Shown: positions 1 to 8,226 of the stretch, one piece after another
How the letters are laid out: each line of letters opens with the position of its first letter
How positions within the stretch are numbered: position 1 is the stretch's first letter
NCBI RefSeq assembly: GCF_902364025.1
Contig: NZ_CABJCG010000037.1
Coordinates: forward strand, 1 to 25,180
Length of the DNA stretch: 25,180 nucleotides
Reading direction: 5' to 3'
DNA from: Enterocloster lavalensis
GTDB taxonomy: Bacteria > Bacillota > Clostridia > Lachnospirales > Lachnospiraceae
The notes under the pieces: model-generated
Told to the model about the DNA's origin: nothing
The model's input: the letters and a program-made list of their open reading frames with translations, nothing else
Database searches by the model: none
Program-made: the position numbers and the translations under genes

Positions 1-57
1 TAGTTTACATAATTTTCCATCAACTAATTACCCGAAAGTAATGTTACGCTATTCCGG

Positions 58-135
58 AAAAGGCCGCTGTGAGCTTGCACCGGACGGAATCTTTGGCAAG
101 CCTGCCCTCCGTCCGGCCTCTCACAACGGCCTTTT
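58..135 (-). terminator. Large bidirectional hairpin terminator behind the GH65 operon
   Basis: Arms 62-73 and 120-131 pair over 12 positions with one mismatch (67/126). A second perfect 9-bp stem lies inside (80-88 with 108-116), and a small GGC/GCC hairpin sits at the apex. The outer stem is followed by TTTT on both strands (minus 61-58, plus 132-135), so it can end transcription from either side. It lies about 65 bp beyond the stop of the last gene of the sugar operon and is the obvious end of that transcript. The U-tracts are short, so efficiency is uncertain. Confidence 0.65.
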
Positions 136-204
136 CTCACGGTCCTATTTCCACGACTTATTCTTACGGCCTTATTCTCACAGCCTGATTCTCACGGTCC
201 TATT
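120..204. repeat. Degenerate tandem repeat, about 14 bp unit
   Basis: Five consecutive units of 12-15 bp, at 136-150, 151-162, 163-176, 177-190 and 191-204, follow the pattern CTCACGGYCYTATT. The first and last share 14 identical bases. The right arm of the terminator hairpin (120-135, CTCACAACGGCCTTTT) looks like a sixth diverged unit. The last unit overlaps the stop codon of the GH65 gene. Slippage duplication of the terminator arm would explain the array; this is inference. Confidence 0.6.
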
Positions 205-2500
205 CCCCCGCCCCCTGCTCCATGGGAATCTCAATCCGATCCCGCAGCACATAGGGCCGGTCATAAATCACAATCTCCTTTTCCGTCCCCCGCAGCAGCG
301 TCACCGCGCAGGTTTCCCGGCTAATCCTCACCTCGATCACGCTGTCCTCATAGAGAAAGCGGAAATGATAGCCCTCCCACTGTTTGGGCAGGCAGGGACG
401 AAGGGACAGGCCCTGCTCCCTGATCCTAAGACCTCCGAAGCCGTACACAATCCCCATATAGCTGCCGCCCATATTGGCGGTGTGGATGCCGTCCTTGGTG
501 TTTTTGTGGGCGTTGTACAGGTCCATTTTCGCCGAATCCCCGAAATACCCGTAGGCCTTCTCCACCATACCCAGCCGCGCCGCCATGATGCTGAAGATAC
601 AGGAGGACAGGGAGGAATCGTGGGTGGTCACCTTCTCGTAGTAGGCGTAGGATTTGCGGATGGTCTCCAGGTCCTCTTCCTCCTCCAGAATGAAGTGGGC
701 CAGCACCGTGTCCGCCTGCTTGCACACCTGATACCGGTACAGTTCCAGGGGATGGTGATGCAGCAGGAGCGGTTTGTCCTCCTCCGGGATGGCGGACACG
801 TCCCAGAGCTTTTTCTGGAGGAAGGAATCGTCCTGTGGATTGATCCCAAGCTCCTCGTCATAGGGCAGGAACACCGCCTCCGCGGTCTTTACAAAGGCCT
901 CCGCTTCCCCGTCCGTGAGCCCGGTCCGCTCTGCCAGCCCGTCCGCCTTCCCCGCCTCCTTTAACCTGCCGTACAGCTTGGCCGCCCAGATCAGGTTGTA
1001 TTTAGCCAGCGCGTTGGTGTAATAATTGTTGTTCACCATACAGGTGTACTCGTCCGGTCCGGTGACCTCGTTGATGTGGAATTTCCCCTGATACCAGCAC
1101 CCCAGGTCCATCCACAGCCTGGCCGTCTCCACCACGATCTCCGCCCCGCACTGCTCCATGAACTCCAGATCGCCGGAGGCCAGGTAGTAAGCGACCACCG
1201 AGTAGGCCACGTCCCCGCTGATGTGGTAGGCCGCCGTGCCGGAGGGGAAATACCCCGAGCACTCGCTTCCCATGATGGTGCGCCATGGGTACAGCGCCCC
1301 CTGCTTATGACCCATCTGTCTGGCGTTCTCCCTGGCATTTTCCAGAATCTGGTAACGATAACCGATCAGGTTCCTGGCGATCTCCCGGTTGGTCAGGGTG
1401 AAAAAGGGAAGAATGTACATTTCCGTGTCCCAGAAATAATGGCCTTCGTACCCCTCGCCGCTGAGGCCCTTGGCCGCGATGTTGCCGTAGCGGTCCTTGG
1501 TCACGGACTGGAGCAGCTGATAAACGTTGTAGGTCAGCGCCCGGTTCAGCTCCCCGTCCCCGTACACGTCGATCTCGCAGGTGTCCCAGAACGCGTCCAG
1601 GTAACGCTCCTGGCCTTCGTACAGCGCCTTGGCGGGCTGTGCGGTCAGGGCTTCCAGCTTCTCCTTCGCCTGCCCCGCCGGGTCCGCAAAATGGCAGGAA
1701 TCGCACAGCACCGTGTATTTCAGCAGCCGGAAGCATTTCCCGCGGACCAGATTTACCCGGAAGTTCTCCCGGGCCAGTCCCTTTTCCAGGCTGAGGCTGT
1801 GCGCCTCCACCTGCTCCGGCTCCTCCGCCGCGTTTTTCACCGCGCTGCACACGGTTTTGCCGGATTTGGAGGTGTTGGACAGGATATAGGTAGCCCCCCC
1901 ATCCTCCCAGGTCTCCCCGATCAGGATGTGCTGGATCTCCTCCCCCGCCACCCTGGGGTCGTTGGGATCGAAAAAGTTCTTCACATCCCCCTTGTGGACC
2001 GACGAAAGCTCTGCGGTTCCGTCGAAATTCAGCGGTTCCAGCTCATACCGGACCAGGAACAGGGAGGTGTCCACAAAGGAGGCCATTCGGGTGATTTTGA
2101 TGCGCACCTGCCTGCCATCGGGGCTCTCCCACCAGATTTCCCGCAGGGTGATGCCCTTTCGCATGTCCAGAACCCGGCGGCTTTTCATCACCGTGCCCTC
2201 AAACATGCTGAAGGTTTCCCCCTCCAGCTTCAGGGTGATGGTCTGGGTGTCCGCCACGTTCAGGATCGTCTGCTTCTCCTCCACCAGGCCGTGGAGCTTC
2301 TCCGCCTGACCCATGTACGCGAAATCGTAAAACCCGTTGATGTAGGTGCCCCGGACCTGGGAAAAGCCCTGGGGATACCCCTCCTCAAAGCATCCCCTGA
2401 CGCCCAGGTAGCCGTTTGCATTGTGAAACAGAGTCTCTCCCAGAAGCAGCTCCTGGTTGTCCAGGGAAAAATCCTCTGCGCACAGTGTATATTTGTCCAT
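200..2500 (-). CDS. GH65 family glycoside (disaccharide) phosphorylase
   Basis: Inverting phosphorylase of the GH65 family, which splits an alpha-glucoside such as maltose, trehalose, kojibiose or nigerose with phosphate to give beta-glucose 1-phosphate and a free sugar in the cytoplasm. The 766-aa length is normal for the family. Visible marks are FWDTE near residue 358, the TGPDEY motif whose Glu (about residue 484) is the family's general acid, KQAD near 594, and the phosphate-binding HDSSLS loop near 627-632. The ATG at 2500 follows AAGGAG at good spacing; an in-frame ATG at 2524 lies upstream of that site and overlaps the previous gene. It is the last gene of the operon, 16 bp after beta-phosphoglucomutase, which uses its product. 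Specificity among GH65 activities cannot be read here. The segment around residues 411-427 (ECSGYFPSGTAAYHI) may help place it in a tree. Confidence 0.93.
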   Translation of the reverse strand: MDKYTLCAEDFSLDNQELLLGETLFHNANGYLGVRGCFEEGYPQGFSQVRGTYINGFYDFAYMGQAEKLHGLVEEKQTILNVADTQTITLKLEGETFSMFEGTVMKSRRVLDMRKGITLREIWWESPDGRQVRIKITRMASFVDTSLFLVRYELEPLNFDGTAELSSVHKGDVKNFFDPNDPRVAGEEIQHILIGETWEDGGATYILSNTSKSGKTVCSAVKNAAEEPEQVEAHSLSLEKGLARENFRVNLVRGKCFRLLKYTVLCDSCHFADPAGQAKEKLEALTAQPAKALYEGQERYLDAFWDTCEIDVYGDGELNRALTYNVYQLLQSVTKDRYGNIAAKGLSGEGYEGHYFWDTEMYILPFFTLTNREIARNLIGYRYQILENARENARQMGHKQGALYPWRTIMGSECSGYFPSGTAAYHISGDVAYSVVAYYLASGDLEFMEQCGAEIVVETARLWMDLGCWYQGKFHINEVTGPDEYTCMVNNNYYTNALAKYNLIWAAKLYGRLKEAGKADGLAERTGLTDGEAEAFVKTAEAVFLPYDEELGINPQDDSFLQKKLWDVSAIPEEDKPLLLHHHPLELYRYQVCKQADTVLAHFILEEEEDLETIRKSYAYYEKVTTHDSSLSSCIFSIMAARLGMVEKAYGYFGDSAKMDLYNAHKNTKDGIHTANMGGSYMGIVYGFGGLRIREQGLSLRPCLPKQWEGYHFRFLYEDSVIEVRISRETCAVTLLRGTEKEIVIYDRPYVLRDRIEIPMEQGAGE

Positions 2501-2516
2501 TTCTATCTCCTTACGC

Positions 2517-3173
2517 TTACCCAATATTTAAGAGCTCCTCAAAGGTCCCCAGGCTCACATCCGCCAGCGGGCAGCCCGCCGCGCTGTGGACCGCCACGGC
2601 GAACATTCCTCCGGCCTTCGCCGCCCGGATGCCCGCCTCTGCGTCCTCGATCACGGCGCAGTCCGCGGGTTCCAGGCCCAGAAACGCGGCGGCCTTCAAA
2701 AATACCTCCGGGTCCGGCTTGGAGCGCTGAATGTTGTTGCCGTCCGACACCGCGTCGAACAGCCCCGCGATCCCGGTCCGCTCCAGTATCAGCCCCGCGT
2801 TTTTGCTGGAGGAGCCGATGGCCAGCCTGAATCCCCGCTGCCGCAGCTTTACCAGCGTGTCCTTCACCTTCTCCTCCACCGCGTCCGGGGTCAGTTCCTC
2901 CAGCAGCTCCCGGTAGTAGGTGTTTTTCTCCTCCGCCAGACGCCGCTTTTCCTCAGCGTCCAGCGCCGGCCCGTGAGCATTTTCCAGGATAATGTCCAGG
3001 GACTCCTCCCGGCTCACCCCTCTCAGGCGGTCGTTGACCGTCTCATCAAACGCAATCCCAAGGCGGTCCGCCATCCGCTTCCACGCCTGGTAATGCAGCT
3101 TGTCCGTGAACACGATCACGCCGTCCAGGTCGAATATAAAACCTTTGATGGTTCCAGTTGTTTTCGTCGTCAT
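2517..3173 (-). CDS. pgmB: Beta-phosphoglucomutase (HAD superfamily)
   Basis: Converts beta-glucose 1-phosphate to glucose 6-phosphate, feeding the product of a GH65 phosphorylase into glycolysis. The protein has 218 aa, the usual length. It starts with the HAD motif FDLDGVI, with nucleophile D15 and acid/base D17, and continues with the cap domain containing RGVSREESL. It then shows the IGSSSKN motif, KPDPEVFL, and the metal-binding VIEDAEAG acidic pair. The start overlaps the stop of the upstream permease (ATGA), and the GH65 gene follows after 16 bp, so translation is probably coupled. Pairing of pgmB with a GH65 gene is a well-known arrangement and supports both calls. Confidence 0.93.
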   Translation of the reverse strand: MTTKTTGTIKGFIFDLDGVIVFTDKLHYQAWKRMADRLGIAFDETVNDRLRGVSREESLDIILENAHGPALDAEEKRRLAEEKNTYYRELLEELTPDAVEEKVKDTLVKLRQRGFRLAIGSSSKNAGLILERTGIAGLFDAVSDGNNIQRSKPDPEVFLKAAAFLGLEPADCAVIEDAEAGIRAAKAGGMFAVAVHSAAGCPLADVSLGTFEELLNIG

Positions 3174-3985
3174 CCCTTTACTGATCCTCCCAAATAGTCC
3201 GGTTTCAAGTACCGCTGAAGCACAAATGTGACAAGAATCACCGGGATCGCCAGAATGGTGGAGTACGCCGCCCGCTCAAACACATTTCCCCTGGACACAT
3301 AGTAGTAAATCTGCAGCGGCAGGGTCTTGGAGTTGTTGGACAGATACATGGCGTATGTAAATTCATTCCAGGCGTTCAGCCACACGTACATGGCGCTCAC
3401 CGCGATGCCCTGCATGGACACCGGCAGAATCACCTTGACAATGGCCTGCAGCCTGGAAGCGCCGTCGATCCAGGCCGCTTCGTCCAGAGCCACCGGCACC
3501 TCGGCGAAGGTGGACACCAGAATCCAGGCCATGAAGGGAATCTGGGTGATCATGTTGGCCAGCACCAGGCCAAGGGACGTGTCGATCAGGTCCATTTTCA
3601 AAAATGTCACGGAAATGGGCAGGGCGATGGCCACGCTGGGGATCATCCTGGTGAAAAACAGGCCCAGCACAAAGGCGTAGCGCTTCTTCTTCGACATCCG
3701 GGACACCACATAGGAGGCCGGAACCACGATGACCAGGGAGCCCAGAGTGGTCAGACAGGACACGATCAGGCTCTTTTTTAAGGGCGCCCAGAGATTCCCC
3801 GAGCGGAACACGTTCAGCCAGTGTTCCCAGGTAAACTGATGGATCAGCAGCGTGGGATGCTGGGTCAAAATCTCGCTCTTCACGCTGAAGGACACCTTGG
3901 CCAAAAGATACACCGGCGTCACCATGATCAGGCAGATCACAATGATCGCAACATAAAAGGCCACTTTGCCGCACGTTTTTTTCAT
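3170..3985 (-). CDS. ABC sugar transporter permease, MalG/CUT1 type
   Basis: One of two inner-membrane subunits of a carbohydrate ABC importer. The 271-aa protein has about six hydrophobic helices, starting with one at residues 8-30. It carries the cytoplasmic EAA loop (EAAWIDGASRLQAIVKVILP) that docks the ATPase. Its start overlaps the stop of the preceding permease by four bases (ATGA), and its own stop overlaps the pgmB start in the same way, so the three genes are translationally coupled. No ATPase gene is near; CUT1 importers of Firmicutes often share a MsmK/MalK-type ATPase encoded elsewhere. The substrate is probably the disaccharide or oligosaccharide cleaved by the GH65 enzyme. Confidence 0.92.
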   Translation of the reverse strand: MKKTCGKVAFYVAIIVICLIMVTPVYLLAKVSFSVKSEILTQHPTLLIHQFTWEHWLNVFRSGNLWAPLKKSLIVSCLTTLGSLVIVVPASYVVSRMSKKKRYAFVLGLFFTRMIPSVAIALPISVTFLKMDLIDTSLGLVLANMITQIPFMAWILVSTFAEVPVALDEAAWIDGASRLQAIVKVILPVSMQGIAVSAMYVWLNAWNEFTYAMYLSNNSKTLPLQIYYYVSRGNVFERAAYSTILAIPVILVTFVLQRYLKPDYLGGSVKG

Positions 3986-4869
3986 CTTCTCCTGCCCCCT
4001 TTCTTCTCCCGTTCAAAGGCAAACATGTAGGCCATGACAATGACCAGAATCAAAGCTAACAGCACCGTCGAGGCCACAGCCGAGTATGCGTTGTTTCCAT
4101 AAGAATACTCCTCGTAGGACATGGTGGCGAGAAACGGGGTGGTTCCTCCCAAAAGGACCTTAGGCAGCTCGAAGATTCGCAGCAGGTCCACCAGCCTGGT
4201 CAGCACGGTCATGGTCACCGTGGCCTTGAGCTGGGGAATGGTGATGTAGCGGAAGCAGTCGAATTTTCCCGCGCCGTCCACGTCCGCCGCCTCGTACAGC
4301 TCCAGGGGAATGGATTCTAAGCCGGATAAAAACAGCATCACCACCATGGGCATAACCTTCCAGGAGTCCGCCACCGCTACCACAAACAGGCTGCGCAGGC
4401 GGTTGGCCGTCCAGTCGATGGGGATGGGCGTCACGTTCAGCCGGTACAAAATCTCGTTCAGATAGCCGGACATCCCGAATAAATACAGCATAGCCACGCC
4501 GGACACCATGGTGGGAATGCCCATGGGCAGCATAACCAGGGTTCTCGCCAGTCCTTTTCCCACAAAATTCTTCCTCAGCATTGAGGCCAAAAGATAACCG
4601 ATCACCATTTGAATCAAAAGCCCGATGGCCGACACAAACAGGGTGTTGATTACCGCCTCCGAGAAGAAGCTGCGGCCAAAGACGTAGGCATAATTGCGCA
4701 GCGTCCACTCGGAGGTAATCTGGTCCTTGAAGCTGAGGAGGATCGTCTGGAAAATGGGCACAATGGTAAAGCTAAACACAAAGATCATTAACGGAGCCAC
4801 CAGTACGGTATTCAACCCGTGCTTTTTAAGCCACTGGGACGTCCCGCTCTTTCCAACTGTCTTTTCCAT
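3982..4869 (-). CDS. ABC sugar transporter permease, MalF/CUT1 type
   Basis: The second membrane subunit of the carbohydrate importer, 295 aa, with about six helices; the first lies at roughly residues 20-45 after a short basic N-terminus. The EAA loop reads YEAADVDGAGKFDCFRYITIP, as in MalF/UgpA-type permeases. GAGGAGG at proper spacing precedes the ATG at 4869. The gene begins 18 bp after the binding-protein gene and ends in a four-base overlap with the MalG-type permease, so all three form one transport unit. Confidence 0.92.
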   Translation of the reverse strand: MEKTVGKSGTSQWLKKHGLNTVLVAPLMIFVFSFTIVPIFQTILLSFKDQITSEWTLRNYAYVFGRSFFSEAVINTLFVSAIGLLIQMVIGYLLASMLRKNFVGKGLARTLVMLPMGIPTMVSGVAMLYLFGMSGYLNEILYRLNVTPIPIDWTANRLRSLFVVAVADSWKVMPMVVMLFLSGLESIPLELYEAADVDGAGKFDCFRYITIPQLKATVTMTVLTRLVDLLRIFELPKVLLGGTTPFLATMSYEEYSYGNNAYSAVASTVLLALILVIVMAYMFAFEREKKGGRRR

Positions 4870-4887
4870 GGTATCCTCCTCTTAGAG

Positions 4888-6183
4888 TTATTCGCCCTTG
4901 GCCTGCTTCGCTTCCTCGATGGTATTGTGGTACTTGTCCAGAATGCCCTGGACGTCGCTCTCGCCGTTGATCACGATCTCGGTAAACGCGTCGTTGATGG
5001 CCTTGTCCACGTCGGACCAGTAGGGCACGATGGGTCTGGACTGGGCGAAATCCAGAGCGGTCATCACGTCCTCAATGTAGGGCTTCTGCCACTCCTCCAC
5101 CTCGCCTAAGGCGTCGTTTCTGGCCGGTGCCCAGCCGATCTTGGTGAACAGCACGTTCTGAACCTTCTCAGACATCAGATATTCCACAAACTTGAGAGCT
5201 TCCTCCTTGTGCTCGGTTCCCTTCGCAATACCTACAACCGTGGTGGTGGTCACCTTGGAAATGCCCTTGGGTCCCTCAAAGCCCACGTAGGACTTGACCT
5301 CCGTCTTGCCGCCGTCCTTGACCACCGTGGTGGCGCAGAAGGGCCAGTTGGAGCCGTAGTAGATGGATTCGGTTGCCAGAAGCTCGTTCACGCCGTTAAA
5401 GTCAGCCCGCTTGGACTCCGGAGAGAGGTAGGGCCACAGCTGCTGCAGGAAGGTAAACGCCTCCACGGAGCCTGCGTCGTTGAGCACCAGGGGATCGCCG
5501 CCCGCGGAGCGGATGAACTCCAGGCAGGTGATGGTCAGCGCGGAGCCGGAAGCGGCCTGGATGGCAACCCGGCCAACGCCTTCCTTCTCGTGCAGGGTCT
5601 TGGCGAAGGCCAGCAGCTCGTCCCAGTTCTGGGGCGGGGTCAGGCCGTACTCGTTCAGCTTCGCCTCGTTGTAGTAGTTGGTCTGCACATTGGGGCGGAT
5701 GGGAACCACAGTCACCTTGCCGTCGAACATCAGCTCCTCGTAGAGGTTGCCCGGAATGGCCTCGGGGATGGTCACCTGGCCGGTCAGGTCCTCAGCCAGG
5801 TCCTTGCCCAGGATTCCCGGCAGGTACACGGTGCTGGGCGCGAACACGTCGATCTCGTGCTTGCCCGCCTGGGCCAGGGCCTCCAGCTTGCTCTCCATAT
5901 CCTTGTTCTCCATCTGGATGCCGTTGACCTTGATCCCGGTCTCCGCCTCAAAGGGGGCCAGAATATCCTCGCGGAACACCTGCCACTCCTCCTCTGCCAG
6001 GGGAATCGCAAAGTTCAGGGTCACGCTCTGGGCCGCTTTCCCGCTGTCGCCGCTTCCGCCCGCCTGCGTACCGGCGCTCTGTCCGCCGCCGGAACTCCCG
6101 GAGCCTCCGCAACCGGCCAGCATTCCCGCCGCCAGAGCCGCCGCCATTGCAATCGCCGCAACCTTTGTCATTCTCTTTTTCAT
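4888..6183 (-). CDS. Sugar-binding lipoprotein of the ABC importer
   Basis: Extracellular solute-binding protein, family 1 (MalE-like), 431 aa, that captures the sugar and hands it to the two permeases. The N-terminus is a lipoprotein signal: basic MKKRMTK, a hydrophobic stretch, then the lipobox LAGC with C25 as the lipid-modified residue. A Gly/Ser-rich linker follows to about residue 50. AAGGAGA lies seven bases before the ATG. The 129-bp upstream gap holds a possible weak promoter (TTGTTT, 16-bp spacer, TATCAT). The gene may therefore be transcribed on its own as well as by read-through from the phosphatase gene, consistent with the higher dose of binding protein that such systems need. 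Confidence 0.93.
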   Translation of the reverse strand: MKKRMTKVAAIAMAAALAAGMLAGCGGSGSSGGGQSAGTQAGGSGDSGKAAQSVTLNFAIPLAEEEWQVFREDILAPFEAETGIKVNGIQMENKDMESKLEALAQAGKHEIDVFAPSTVYLPGILGKDLAEDLTGQVTIPEAIPGNLYEELMFDGKVTVVPIRPNVQTNYYNEAKLNEYGLTPPQNWDELLAFAKTLHEKEGVGRVAIQAASGSALTITCLEFIRSAGGDPLVLNDAGSVEAFTFLQQLWPYLSPESKRADFNGVNELLATESIYYGSNWPFCATTVVKDGGKTEVKSYVGFEGPKGISKVTTTTVVGIAKGTEHKEEALKFVEYLMSEKVQNVLFTKIGWAPARNDALGEVEEWQKPYIEDVMTALDFAQSRPIVPYWSDVDKAINDAFTEIVINGESDVQGILDKYHNTIEEAKQAKGE

Positions 6184-6312
6184 GATACGTTCTCCTTTAT
6201 ATGATAAAATTTAAACAAATAAAAACAACCGATTCAGGTTTTGCCCGTCTTTGTCAGGGCTGGGATGTGAAAAATGTTTTGCTGCCGTATGCTATATTTA
6301 TTTCTGCTGTAT

Positions 6313-7032
6313 TTACTTCTGCATTCTGGGACGCCCGGCCAGATAGCGCTCAAAGGTCTCCAGATCCCGGTTCAGGATCAGCTCTTTGGGATATCCCACG
6401 GATTCCAGCATCTCAAAGGCCCAGTCCGCCTGCCCGATCTTCGCCGCAAAATGGGCGTCCGTTGAGATCACCACCGGCACCTCATACCGAGCGCACAGCC
6501 TGGCGATCACGGGGCAGCGCTCCCCGGAGCCGGGGCGGCCGATGGGCGAGTGATTGTTGATCTCCATCACCTTGCCCAGGCGCTTCACCTCCCGGACCAC
6601 GGTCTCGTAGTCGTACACGTAGTCGTCGTTTCCGCTGTGCCCCAGAGCGTCCACGTAAGGATTCTCCAGGATCTTTAAATATCCCCGGGTGTGGTCCTCC
6701 ACCGAGGAGGGCGGGCAGCAGCCCACATGGTAGGAGGCGATCACCCAGTCCAGCTTTTTCAAAAACTCCTCCGTGATGTCCAGCCCGCCGTCATAGTCCA
6801 TGATGTTGGCCTCCGCTCCCCGGAAGATGCGGATTCCGTCCACTTCCTCCCCGATTGCCGATTGGTTGCCGAAATGCCAGATGTGGGGAGCCCCCGGCAT
6901 CGCAGGCCCATGATCCGTGACCGCCAGTCCCTTCATCCCATACCGTTTCGCATACATCACGCCCTCCAAGACCGTGCTGTAGGCGTGGCCCGACGCGATT
7001 GTGTGATAGTGTGTTTCTACAGCTGTGACCAT
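6313..7032 (-). CDS. YcdX-like PHP-domain phosphatase
   Basis: Metal-dependent phosphatase of the PHP family, 239 aa, very similar in layout to E. coli YcdX. It shows H8/H10 in ETHYHT, H16 in SGHAYST, the signature VTDHGPAM followed by PHIWHF, EANI, and the late STDAH motif, so the trinuclear metal site looks complete. The ATG at 7032 is preceded by AAGGAGGAG; a longer in-frame start at 7089 would overlap the operator and is rejected. It lies between the LacI gene and the sugar-binding protein gene, behind a LacI-type operator. This suggests that it removes phosphate from a sugar phosphate formed by this pathway. Substrate unknown. Confidence 0.85.
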   Translation of the reverse strand: MVTAVETHYHTIASGHAYSTVLEGVMYAKRYGMKGLAVTDHGPAMPGAPHIWHFGNQSAIGEEVDGIRIFRGAEANIMDYDGGLDITEEFLKKLDWVIASYHVGCCPPSSVEDHTRGYLKILENPYVDALGHSGNDDYVYDYETVVREVKRLGKVMEINNHSPIGRPGSGERCPVIARLCARYEVPVVISTDAHFAAKIGQADWAFEMLESVGYPKELILNRDLETFERYLAGRPRMQK

Positions 7033-7076
7033 ACGCTCCTCCTTTTTGTTGTGTATTTTATCCTTTACTCCAAACT

Positions 7077-7088
7077 TGAAACGTTTCA
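7077..7088. promoter_or_regulatory. LacI-family operator before the phosphatase/sugar operon
   Basis: TGAAACGTTTCA is a perfect 12-bp palindrome with the central CG typical of LacI/GalR operators. It lies about 45 bp upstream of the phosphatase start. A near-identical copy lies in front of lacI (8183-8194), and the two sites share AAATGNAACGTTTCAAGTT on the minus strand. The catabolite element of CcpA is 14 bp with a different half-site spacing, so the local LacI protein is the more likely ligand. Confidence 0.65.
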
Positions 7089-7098
7089 TTTTTAAACT

Positions 7099-7119
7099 AA
7101 AAAATTTCCCGTTTCCGGG
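7099..7119 (-). terminator. Weak hairpin after lacI
   Basis: On the minus strand a 4-bp CCCG/CGGG stem with a GAAA tetraloop (7119-7108) starts three bases after the lacI stop and runs into AAATTTTTT (7107-7099). The stem is short, so it is at best a partial terminator that would separate repressor from operon levels. Confidence 0.35.
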
Positions 7120-7121
7120 TT

Positions 7122-8147
7122 CTACGGCAGAGTTTCCCCTGCCAGCCCCAGAACGGATTCGCGCTCCTGCAGCGCAAAGGGCAGCACCAGATTCCCGCCC
7201 CGTTTCCCATCCTTCATCCGGCTGACCAGCAGCCTGGACGCCTCCTCCCCGATCTTCTCAAAGGGCTGGGACACGGTGGTCAGCCCCGGGAAAGTGTACT
7301 CCGCCATCTCGATGCCGTCAAATCCCACGATGGACAGATCCTCCGGCACCCGCAGTCCCGCCTCCTGGACGGCCCGCATGGCCCCGATGGCCACGTCGTC
7401 CGACACTGCGAACACGGCGGTGAAATCCCGGCGCTCTCCCAGCAGCCGCTTCATATCCTCATAACCCCGCTCCAGCCGGTATCCGCCGCAGACGATCAGG
7501 GTCGGGTCCACCGGAATCCCCTGTTCCCCCAGGGCCCGGCAGTACCCTTCCGTTCTGGGAATGCCGGAGTTGGGGTCGTCCGCCTCTCCGGCCAGCAGGC
7601 AGATGCGCCTGTGGCCCCTGCCGCACAGGTAGGTGACTGCGTGGTAGGCCGCCGCCTCGTTGTCGATGGTGACGCTGGAAAAATACTTGTCCGGGTACTG
7701 GGTCATGGCAAATACCACCGGCACGTGGGTGCGCTTTAACCCCTCGGCGATCTCGTCCCCTACCGTGTTCCCCAGATAAATGATCCCGTCCACCTGGCTT
7801 CGCATGAACGCCTGGATGGCGTCCTCCTCCAGACGGGTGTTTCTGGTGGTGTTGTACAGCAGAATGCTGTAGCCGGAGTCCCGGCTGATCTTCTCGATGC
7901 CGCGCAGCACCTTGCCCACCACGGGGCTGGAAATGTCGGGAATCATAATCCCAATAGTCTTGGTGGAATTGGCCTTTAAACTCCTGGCAATGGCATTGGG
8001 CGTGTAGTCCAGCTCCTGCATGGCTTCCTCCACCTTCAGGCGCGCCTCAGGGCGCACATACTGGTTGTTGATCACCTTGGAAGCCGTCCCCAGGCTGACG
8101 CCCGCTAATTTTGCCACATCCTTGAGATTATACCGCTGCTTTTCCAT
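7122..8147 (-). CDS. LacI/GalR-family transcriptional repressor
   Basis: Sugar-responsive DNA-binding regulator, 341 aa, normal length. The N-terminal helix-turn-helix reads LKDVAKLAGVSLGTASKVIN (residues 8-27), followed by the hinge helix TPNAIARSLK. The C-terminal part is a periplasmic-binding-protein-like sugar-sensing domain (TIGIMIPDISSPVVGKVLRGIE onward). AAGGCGG precedes the ATG at 8147. It is the first gene of the sugar locus. Matching operators lie at its own transcription start and in front of the next gene, which fits autorepression plus control of the phosphorylase operon. The inducer is presumably the imported disaccharide or a product of it. Confidence 0.92.
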   Translation of the reverse strand: MEKQRYNLKDVAKLAGVSLGTASKVINNQYVRPEARLKVEEAMQELDYTPNAIARSLKANSTKTIGIMIPDISSPVVGKVLRGIEKISRDSGYSILLYNTTRNTRLEEDAIQAFMRSQVDGIIYLGNTVGDEIAEGLKRTHVPVVFAMTQYPDKYFSSVTIDNEAAAYHAVTYLCGRGHRRICLLAGEADDPNSGIPRTEGYCRALGEQGIPVDPTLIVCGGYRLERGYEDMKRLLGERRDFTAVFAVSDDVAIGAMRAVQEAGLRVPEDLSIVGFDGIEMAEYTFPGLTTVSQPFEKIGEEASRLLVSRMKDGKRGGNLVLPFALQERESVLGLAGETLP

Positions 8148-8182
8148 ATGAATTCCGCCTTGTTTCGTTATTTATCGCAACT

Positions 8183-8226
8183 TGAAACGTTACATTTATG
8201 ATAAACGATTTGAGGTTGTTAGTCTA
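8183..8226 (-). promoter_or_regulatory. lacI promoter with overlapping operator
   Basis: On the minus strand -35 TAGACT (8226-8221), a 17-bp spacer and -10 TATCAT (8203-8198) form a sigma-A promoter. The operator half-palindrome TGAAACGTTACA (8183-8194, five of six base pairs symmetric) sits directly after the -10, where a bound repressor would block initiation. This implies autoregulation of lacI. Confidence 0.6.

Noticed and set aside
120..204. CRISPR array
   Set aside because: Units are 12-15 bp, contiguous and degenerate, without spacers or cas genes.
41..964. 307-codon plus-strand frame over the terminator and GH65 3' end
   Set aside because: It starts inside the terminator region and runs antisense to GH65, with no binding site and no recognisable domain.
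1076..2830. 584-codon open frame on the plus strand across the GH65 and pgmB genes
   Set aside because: It is antisense to two strongly recognised genes, has no domain or ribosome binding site, and is explained by GC-rich codon use.
5209..6204. 331-codon plus-strand frame opposite the sugar-binding lipoprotein
   Set aside because: Antisense shadow of a gene with clear lipobox and operon context; its composition is rich in Gly, Leu, Val and His with no known domain.
7077..7088. CcpA catabolite response element
   Set aside because: The palindrome is 12 bp with adjoining half-sites, whereas CcpA sites are 14 bp; a matching copy before lacI favours the local repressor.
7033..7089. 19-codon N-terminal extension of the YcdX-like phosphatase
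   Set aside because: The extension would run through the operator, while AAGGAGGAG lies properly before the ATG at 7032.
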